Positions 1 to 7,271 of a stretch of DNA of 12,553 nt are shown here, piece by piece (position 1 is the first letter of the stretch; every line of letters begins with the position of its first letter). The stretch spans positions 1 through 12,553 of the forward strand of contig JANBTH010000696.1 of the NCBI GenBank assembly GCA_027578815.1. Direction: 5' to 3'. The notes under the pieces were generated by a model. That model ran no database searches and had not been told where the DNA came from. It worked only from the letters and a program-made list of their open reading frames with translations. The DNA comes from Coemansia sp. RSA 1804. Its lineage: Eukaryota; Kickxellomycota; Kickxellomycetes; Kickxellales; Kickxellaceae. The translations under genes were made by a program, and so were the position numbers.

Positions 1-127
1 TTTTCTTTGATAAAGATCAAACCATCATATACAGTTGAGCCTGTCTAGGTGGCTGTCAATGCTAATATTGGATAGTGGTATAATAGAGAATTAGATTAGT
101 TGCTAGCGAAATACAACAAAAAAGAGT
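1..127. other. AT-rich flank downstream of the 128-607 gene
   Basis: This stretch lies 3' of the minus-strand gene that stops at 128-130, so it probably holds that gene's 3' UTR. I see no convincing coding sequence and no canonical AATAAA signal on the minus strand. Confidence 0.4.
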
Positions 128-607
128 CTACGAAAAACATTTTGGCGGAGTTGATACCAACCGTCCATGGCGCCGCATATCAGAAAGTTTGTAGATCAAG
201 CTTATCCAGCCGTTTCGAGCTCTTTCCATGGCTACGGCAATCTGCCTACGTGCGTTTCGTTTAAAACGTCTGGTCTTTCCCTCGATTTGTGGCACATCTC
301 CAGACATAATCGTCGCTGCATCGTTGTCCGACACTATTTCTTGCGGATCGGATCTTTTGTCTTTGCCACGTTTGTTGTATACCGAGATCGGTTCTTCTTG
401 ATGCTGATTTTTGCATTCGCTTTCAAAGGGCGACAGGGCCTGAAATGTGTATCCAATGTCATCTGCAAAGTATGTCTGAATCGTCGTATACTCCTCGGTT
501 CCAACAAGAGTAGAGTAGGAAAAATCGCGGTTTCGCCGACTCCATGCTCTTGAGGTTCGACCGGCTGGAATGCCTGAAGAAGGGCTTGCTAGAAAGCGCA
601 CTGTCAT
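128..607 (-). CDS. Hypothetical basic protein, or the last exon of a longer gene
   Basis: I do not recognise this protein. From the ATG at 605-607 it encodes 159 residues and ends in TAG at 128-130. It is rich in Arg, Ser and Lys; the middle is acidic and polar, and residues about 111-145 are strongly basic (KTRRFKRNARR, then MERARNGW). I see no signal peptide, membrane span or known catalytic motif. Mixed third-position use resembles the neighbouring genes, which supports real coding. The frame stays open upstream of the ATG to about position 682. Pyrimidine-rich sequence there ends in two overlapping TAG acceptor candidates (AG at 636-637 and 633-634, both phase 2), followed by a lysine-rich SKKLKFKKD. 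It may therefore be a terminal exon rather than a whole gene. The overlapping plus-strand frame at 167-553 looks like its antisense shadow. Confidence 0.5.
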   Translation of the reverse strand: MTVRFLASPSSGIPAGRTSRAWSRRNRDFSYSTLVGTEEYTTIQTYFADDIGYTFQALSPFESECKNQHQEEPISVYNKRGKDKRSDPQEIVSDNDAATIMSGDVPQIEGKTRRFKRNARRQIAVAMERARNGWISLIYKLSDMRRHGRLVSTPPKCFS

Positions 608-1329
608 GTCTTTCTTGAATTTCAGCTTCTTGCTACTAGTGTTACAAGCAGAGCGATAGACAGACAGGCGTTACTATATTTTGCCTCCCCTGCTTGTATG
701 AAATCTGCAGCAGAGAGGAGAATGCAATGTTGCTGCTCGATAGCGACAAGCACACGCAGGCAAATGTAAATAAATTAAATTGTAATAACAGTTTTGAGAC
801 TATAACAGAAGAATATTGCGTGTTAGGAATTTCTAGAAATAAAAGAAAAAGGGCCGCTGAGAAAGATCTCAGATGTACTGTTTATATTTAACACCTGAGC
901 GAGAGACTGTTCCCCAAAGGGCTTGCCTTTCATGCTTCAGCTTTTTCCTCGTTCTTTTGAGCACAAATACAGAGAGCTCCACAAAGATTATTTAGTAGCA
1001 AAACGTAAACAACAATATCAACAACAATAACAGCAGCAGCATAAACAACAACGGCAACACCAAATAAACAAATACAGACCATGGGGACACAAGAATGGCG
1101 CAGGCCCTTTCCTTTTTCACACAGTACGTTTTGCAATGAGCACCAAGTTGAAAGCTGAATTGTACTTTGCTCACCACAATTCAGTTTTAACAAGGCTTTG
1201 CCTCCCCGCCCCCTCTTCATTGTTATACTAGCTACCTATTGCACCTCTTGGAATGGCGGTTTTATAAGGACTCCCTGGGCTTACTTTTGGACCTGTTTAC
1301 AATATAGAGAAATACAAAAAAAAAAGTAG
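608..1329. other. 722-bp spacer between RALGAPB and the 128-607 gene
   Basis: This holds the RALGAPB 3' UTR and the promoter or 5' exons of the next minus-strand gene. Visible items are a CAA/CAG-type low-complexity tract (1008-1072), a 6-bp stem with a 4-nt loop at 857-872, and several acceptor-like minus-strand sites (for example the CTCCTCTCTGCTGCAG ending near 705). A minus-strand ATG at 1218-1220 opens a short frame that meets a GTGAGC donor-like site after 46 nt. None of these can be joined into one supported transcript. Confidence 0.45.
1008..1072 (+). repeat. Imperfect CAA/CAG trinucleotide low-complexity tract
   Basis: The plus strand is a run of AAC/CAA triplets with an AGCAGCAGC block in the middle and single-base interruptions. 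One plus-strand frame would read mostly Asn and Ser and ends in TAA just after the tract. The minus strand reads GTT/TTG, which gives a misleadingly hydrophobic translation. It is probably a decayed microsatellite in non-coding sequence. Confidence 0.7.
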
Positions 1330-4300
1330 CTAGATTATGCTTGTATCTAATACATCTTCACCTGTTGACATTCTCCTGACCGATCGTGGTATTTCGAATG
1401 CGTTAAAGGGCCCGCTTTTTCCGGCACTAAAGACAAACTTGTGGATGTCGGCAATGGAGTCGAACTTGCTAGAGTAATCGGAAATTATATGCTTGATCAT
1501 CTCCATCCGCGTATTGACTGCTGTAAAGTCATCGCAAGTCAGAGATGCAATGTTTGCTGCAGCATCTATAATTGTGGCTGAAAGTAAAAGCGCAATGTTT
1601 TCTATCTCAACCACCGCGTTTGTCCTTAGTGGACCGGTCATTTGTACGAACCTTTTGTTCATTTCTTCTGAGCCGCCTTTTGCTGATAGAGTGACTTTCA
1701 CTAGCTTTCCACCAGTGTTTTCAATTGGCGCAAGTGCAATCAAAAGACGTATCTCTGGCGCCGCATCCTTGTCAGCAGCGGTTTTGGGTAGTGCTTGGGT
1801 GTCTAGCTTGTTATCAGCTTCGTAATGTTCTAAACGCCCATGCCAAAGCTTGCGTGATGCTGGATAATGCTGTTTCGACTCGACAGCCATATCTGAAGAA
1901 GGCGATCCGTCCGCTGATTCAGAGTTATTGGTTGAAGCATCGGTTTCGGCTATTGACTTTTCTTGACTACGCCCCAGATCACATTCATCAGACCTCTCGT
2001 GTTTCCTGCCGACTTTTGTGTTGGATCTTCTCGGCTCGCTTGCTGAACGTGGAGTCGGCCTTCTTTTAAAGTCTTTTGATTGCGCCTTGGACCTGTGGTG
2101 TACAGCCTTTTCAAAAAGCTCTCGTGCTCGCGATCGATGAAGGGGCCTCGCATTTTTCGTCGCCCGATCGCTACCACCGATGGTTGAGTCTGAAAAATAG
2201 GCAATATCCGTGTCGCTATGGGTAAATCCCGGTCTGAATAGTTGGCTCTTGAGCTTGGCAATGCTTTTCTTTTTCCCGTTATTTGTAATTTCCATGGAAT
2301 TGGGGGTTTGCCTGGCTGGCTCCTGGCTACAACTCTCTTCTGGGTACATATCCTCATCGCAGCTATCCAGGAAGCTCCATGCAAGGTATTCATCCAAATT
2401 GCCGGGATGTTTATCAAACCACATGACAGTAATGCCGCGTGCTTGTAGGTTCTTATAGAAGACCTGATTGTTTCGTGCTGTCATAGGAACCTTGCTTATA
2501 AGGGAGCTGACGTTTGGGGCAAGGTTGTACCCAATCTCATTACTGTCGATTGCAAAGGTATATCGTATGAGCGTGGGGTCGTCTGGATGTCTCTTCATAC
2601 GTGTCTTGGGTGTAGAATGGAATTGGCCAATGGATTTCAGAAACTGTTTAAACTCGGAGCTAACTCCTAACAGGGGGCCTTTTGCATATCGACGATCTAT
2701 GGAGAGGAATCTGGGCGAGTGCAAGTATATTACTCCGAGCTGCGCGCTGAATGGGCGTGTGAGCTCGTCCATTTTATCTATTGTGGCGAGCATCTCCTCG
2801 GAGATGTCTATCGATGTTACATCGTAGCTGAAAAACTGAAGATTGACGCGGGAAAAGCTGTTTCCTCGTGGCTGTTGCTCAAAGGGAAAAGTCGGTGTGA
2901 ACTGAATTTCTGGCTCATCGCGTGTAGAATGTTGGAGCAGAAAGTCTTCTGCAATATTTTCTTCAATCCGACTCTCATCCTCTTTGTCAATCAGCGGCCG
3001 TATGCACTTTGTGCTTTTCAGCCCCTGGCTGTTGATCTGAAACCCTGTTCTGAGCTTGCTGCAATACAGCGTCCCGCTCGACATGCGCACCCAAGATAGC
3101 GAGTCATCCTTATTATCCAAATCAGTGCTATCTTTCCCTTTATCCACTACATTTACATCATCGTCTTTCTTGCTCAACGAACTGGCCTTGTCGTCTGTCT
3201 GACCTTGGACTTGCGAATCGCGGGATTTTGAATTGGATGCCAGGCTTGTCGGCATTGATGGAAAGGACACCCATTGTTTAGATCCGCTAGGGTAGCGCGC
3301 GGTTGTGAGAATAGCCACATCCGACCACTTGCCATCCTGAAATCGCTTAAGATTAATCTTGGAGTAGATCGCCTGTCTGTAGGCAGAGAAGAACTCTATG
3401 CTTATAGGGACGTACCCCTCCAGCATCTTGGAAATTGTAGGGCTACATCCTCGCAGCAGTGTCTTTGTGTTTGGAACCACGTTTTGGTAGAGGCCCATTC
3501 GTGCCAAAACCATATCAACAGGGGTCAGCGAGGCACACAGCTGCTCGCTATCCATGCTGCGTAATAAAAGTGTTGAAAATACAGACGCCAGAGTCGATAG
3601 CACCTTGTACAAGGTGTTGCTGAGCGAGTGTGTTTTTTGGTCTTTGTCTTCATCATGTTTGTGTGGAAGTTTGACTGTAGCCTCCTTTCCAAACACACGG
3701 TTGGTGCTAACCGTGGTCAAGTGCTTTACTTTATCGTCGTTCAGGTCCGCTTTAGACATGTCCAATCCAAGTTCTCCATAAGCAATTATATTGTCATCAG
3801 ACAATGAAGACGTTAGCCAAACTCTGCGACCCATCACTATGTCCGAAGTGTTTGATATTGGTGCTGCAGATCTGATAAATCGGTTGAATCGCGAAAGAAG
3901 AGACATCACTTTGGAAATCGAGTCCTGGCTCATTGCCGAGCGCCCTTTGGATGACGATATCCACACGCTTAGACAGTGGATGGAATCAATGAATATTTGA
4001 TGGTAGAGGTCCCAGTGGCTATATTTCTCAAGATCACCATCGCATTCAACTACTGCGTCGACGATACTAGTAACCATCTGCTTGAAGCTCGCCAGCTCCA
4101 TTTTGCAACTCCACGTTACAAAAGACAGCTGCGTCAAGCCATAAATGTAGATACTGCTTGCCTCATAGTTGTTTGATCTCCCTAATCTCTCGATGTAGAG
4201 GTTTGTGTAGATCAGCAAATAGTCTGGGATGTAGCGAGCGTACTGATGCAGGAATGTCAAAATTGTGCAAGTGAGTGCCTGAAGGTTCTGTACATTGTTT

Positions 4301-6969
4301 TCTGTGACTACAGAGCACAAAAGTAGCTGGAACAGCGCCTTCACATTGCTTGCAAATACACCATTTATCGATGTCTCACTATCGGACGAGCTCTTTTCAA
4401 TCTACACAGCCAAAGACAAAGAAATAAATGCATGACTTGATACCGGTTTGCATCATTGTTCAGTATGTGAATGTTATAATTGCAATCGCTTTTGCTATGA
4501 AAACCTAGCATTATTCTGTCAATGCTCTTCCTATGCTTACCTGTTCAACAAGGTCTACAATTTTCTCTTTCGCATAGGATGACAGCCCGCATCCCTTACA
4601 GTCTCGTTTGAATATATCAGCCAACCGGTACTTCATCTTTTCATTCATGGAGAAAATTAGTTCCGACTTTCCTAATCGGTTATAATATCCGATGAAGCTC
4701 ATAGCGGTCGAAAGCGCACCAATGGCATGGCAGCGCAGCTGGCGCCTATCAAAAACCATCGAAACTTCATAACTCTATATTGGAGAAGAAGAAAACACGA
4801 ATTACAATCAATGAGAGAACCCGGCCATAACCCAGATACATGCATGTTTAAACAGAAAGCCGTTAGCTCTTTTGTAGCCTCAAGACAAAGTGGTAATTGC
4901 GAAAACAGCGACAAGATATTTTACTTACCTCGGGAAGCACTTTGCATATCAGTCCGAATATCTGTGGTATGAACGGTCGAGTGTAAAGTGAGTTTTTGAG
5001 CAACATTGTAACATTTGGAAGAACTATTTGTACCTGTCGTTCATCCATAATTGTATGCCGGATTGTGCGGATAAGATCGAATCTGTTGGTTTCGGTGATA
5101 GGGTCGGCGGCGTTATCAGGCATGATAAGCAAGGTGCAGATAAGAGAAAACACATCTCCTCTGACATTAGCAGCCTCTCTTGATGGAACAAATTTGCGCT
5201 GAGCAATCTCTAGAAGCGGCGATTTAAAGTAGTAGAGTACGTAGTTGGCGGTTGGTGGTAGCTGAGCAAACGGGATATTGTTTACATATATAAGCTTCTT
5301 GATGTTGAGTGCACGTCGAACGACCGTGCATACTTGCTCTGCGTATATGCAGTAGCTGTAGTTGCTAATGGTGTCAAAGTCAATCTTTGTCCTTGCATAT
5401 TTGCTCAGCATTGCAATGGCACTCTCAGGCGTTATCTTTCCCGACATCCTAAAATCTCCGAATTGTACGTGAACTCGGTCGGTCGCAACAATAGTATCGT
5501 AAGGATAGTGTGATTGGAGTACCTGCAGCGAAACCTGGTCGATTACCCGTAGCCACGTCGCCATAAAACTCTCGCGATGCATCCAGTATCCTAACTTGTT
5601 CATCAAAGAGTTTCTGGCCTTTTCGGACAAATTCATTCCTCGTGCCCAAATATCAAAAGCAAGCTTAATTACATACTCCTCGAGACAGTCGCCAATTGTT
5701 CCCCACGTTTTATCCCAAACCTCAGGACCGATTACAAGCCTATACTTGTCGACCCAAGGCTTTAAAAGGGGATTCTTTCCTCCCTGCGAGAGAAGCATAT
5801 CCACAAGGATCATCAATGAGCTAAATACCGCTAAAAGCGTTTTGGAAGACACACAAGGTCTGAGTCCCCGCACTAGTGTTGAGTATACCTGCAGCACCCT
5901 TCGAAGCAACTCTACATACTGTTCCCAAAGCTTGACCGCTCGAGAGATTTTGTTGGCGCTTCCGCCAGGTCTTCCTCGGGGCGGTGGCAGAGGTTCGCTA
6001 AATAGCTTGCTGCCAAAATAAGAACCAGGGGTTTGCTCTGAGGGTTGTCGCATGTCCGGACGATGGCCTGCTTCTGGTTCTTGTCTATCCACATTCTCTG
6101 ATGGCTTGGATGATTCATTTAATGTGTCAGCCAATGAATCTGTGCTCTGGTTTATGTATGCTGGCATTGACGGGTCGATTCTATGCGAGATCCCCTTTTC
6201 AGTTCTGGCGCCAAGTGGAGTCAAGCACGATTCATACGTTTTACTGACTGTTTTATGTGTGCGGTCAGAAACAACTCGCAAGGGCAGCTCATTAGAGAAG
6301 AATACCCTTGGATTAAACAGAATACACGGCTTGAGTATATCCAGAATGGCTTTGTCGTCTTTTTCGTCGCTCTGACCTGCATGCGTAGAATTGCGGCTGT
6401 CGCGTATGTTGTATAATGGGCTTATTGTGAACAATGCGTCCGTGTACAAGTTGAATGCCTGTGTTGCCAGGCCGACGTCTTCTACCGGTAGCTGCATTCC
6501 GAGCTTGATTATCCCTGTTGCCCAGTTAACCTGCTCAGGCTGCTGGAATATATCCGACAGAGGATGCTTTCCCAACAACTTGTTCATCGATTGGAACATG
6601 TCTTGTTTTGCGTACAAAGGAAGCGACACCAGAAACTTGTAGGTGTTTTCTATATCGGACATGCACTCCATTTCCTTTGGGCTCCAGCCAAGCACATCTC
6701 CGTCTTCTGGGTCAATCATTTGCGTGCTGCTCTTACTGAATGCGTTGTGCTGTGCTGAAAAAGAAGAATTAAAATAATTTTGCAAGAATAAGCAAGATGA
6801 AGGGTGTTGCTTTCATTATATTTATTGAACAATAAACCACTTTTTTAAAAAGGTTATGTAACAGGTGCGTTGAGAATAACTGACAATTTGTACCTTGACA
6901 ATATTTCGACGAGAATGCCTTGCCAGCATAATTAATCCAGTCCAGACAAGAGTCATGTTTCACAGCCAT
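1330..6969 (-). CDS. RALGAPB: RalGAP complex beta-subunit homologue (four exons)
   Basis: Model: exons 6969-6894, 6754-4929, 4774-4541 and 4401-1330; introns are phase 1, 0 and 0; about 1,735 residues against about 1,490 in human RALGAPB. The beta subunit is the non-catalytic scaffold that stabilises the alpha GAP subunit acting on Ral-type GTPases. The homology call is from remembered family sequence. N-terminal matches include LLGKHPLSDIF..VNWATGIIKLGMQLP and a helical region around WEQYVELLRRVLQVY. The centre has TKTLLRGCSP. The C-terminus has a Rap-GAP-like fold in two parts: residues about 1261-1381 (GVIYLHSP, EFKQFLKSIG, NEIGYNL, ITVMWFDKHPGNL) and about 1596-1716 (IRLLIALAPIENTGG). The Asn-thumb residue of active Rap-GAPs is not apparent where I align it (ARGITVMWF), as in the beta family. 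Disordered segments lie at about 215-297 and 1390-1595. Exon 1 has the weakest support. Confidence 0.85.
4402..4540 (-). other. RALGAPB intron 3 (139 nt, phase 0)
   Basis: The donor is CAG|GTAAGC (GT at 4540-4539) and the acceptor is GGCTGTGTAG|ATT (AG at 4403-4402). Exon 3 ends in ..VDLVEQ and exon 4 begins IEKSSSD, both in frame. Confidence 0.85.
4775..4928 (-). other. RALGAPB intron 2 (154 nt, phase 0)
   Basis: The donor is GAG|GTAAGTAA (GT at 4928-4927) and the acceptor is CTTCTTCTCCAATATAG (AG at 4776-4775). Exon 2 ends ..LICKVLPE and exon 3 begins SYEVSMVFD. Confidence 0.87.
6755..6893 (-). other. RALGAPB intron 1 (139 nt, phase 1)
   Basis: The acceptor is strong (TTCTTCTTTTTCAG, AG at 6756-6755); the donor TCAAG|GTACAA is weaker than the others. 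Phase 1 on both sides gives ..SSKYCQ-A-QHNAF. The long exon 2 has no usable ATG at its 5' end, which supports an upstream exon. A second AG five bases further on (6751-6750) would shift the phase. Confidence 0.68.
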
Positions 6970-7002
6970 ATCGTATGCAGAAGAGAAAATCTGTAGCAGC
7001 TA

Positions 7003-7011
7003 TTAGCCCAT
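7003..7011 (-). promoter_or_regulatory. Two-codon upstream ORF in the putative RALGAPB leader
   Basis: ATG-GGC-TAA lies 33 nt upstream of the proposed RALGAPB start and is the only ATG between the CDC48 stop and that start. If it is in the mRNA it could reduce translation. The transcription start is unknown, so this is tentative. Confidence 0.35.
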
Positions 7012-7200
7012 TGTTACAGGTATATATTGACAACTGGTTCCAGACTTTGTTGGCACTAAAAGGAAAAAAAGCTATGTCTTCTGCAGCAAATATTATCCGA
7101 ATATCTAAAAGAGGGGTTTGTCAGGCGATAATGTGTTTAAAGAGCGTTGGTATTTAGGATAAATGTAAAGAGAGAGAGAAGAAAGACAACGATAGCTTAC

Positions 7201-7209
7201 CTCAGATAT
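7201..7209 (-). other. Candidate 9-nt microexon
   Basis: On the minus strand a T-rich tract ending TTTTTAACAG is followed by ATATCTGAG and then the strong donor GTAAGC. Both splice signals are close to consensus. It lies after the CDC48 stop codon and before the RALGAPB start, so it could be an untranslated exon of either gene. It has no coding support. Confidence 0.3.
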
Positions 7210-7271
7210 CTGTTAAAAAGAAAAAAAAGTCAAGCCGCACAGGGCGAAAAAAAAACTACCCGACACAACAA

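Larger units (their letters stand above)
6970..7271. other. 302-bp spacer between CDC48 and RALGAPB
   Basis: This short spacer must hold the CDC48 3' UTR and the RALGAPB promoter and leader. On the minus strand it has two T-runs just after the CDC48 stop, a CT-repeat at 7167-7180, three acceptor-like sites (CCCCTCTTTTAG, TTTTTTTCCTTTTAG, GCTGCTACAG), one short upstream ORF and a candidate 9-nt exon. No protein gene is visible in it. Confidence 0.6.

Noticed and set aside
167..553. Plus-strand 128-codon frame
   Set aside because: It lies antisense to the 128-607 frame, has no domain, and the minus-strand frame has the more natural composition.
857..872. Hairpin CTGAGA-AAGA-TCTCAG
   Set aside because: A 6-bp stem is expected by chance at this length, and eukaryotic terminators are not of this type.
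694..891. Plus-strand 65-codon frame in the left spacer
   Set aside because: It is short, AT-rich and without a domain; it overlaps pyrimidine and acceptor-like signals read on the other strand.
930..1220. Minus-strand frame encoding a 96-residue apparent membrane protein
   Set aside because: The hydrophobic stretch is the reverse complement of the CAA/CAG repeat (GTT/TTG codons), not evidence of a membrane protein.
1950..2417. Minus-strand 155-codon frame inside RALGAPB
   Set aside because: It overlaps the conserved RALGAPB frame in another phase, with no sign of a frameshift in the main frame.
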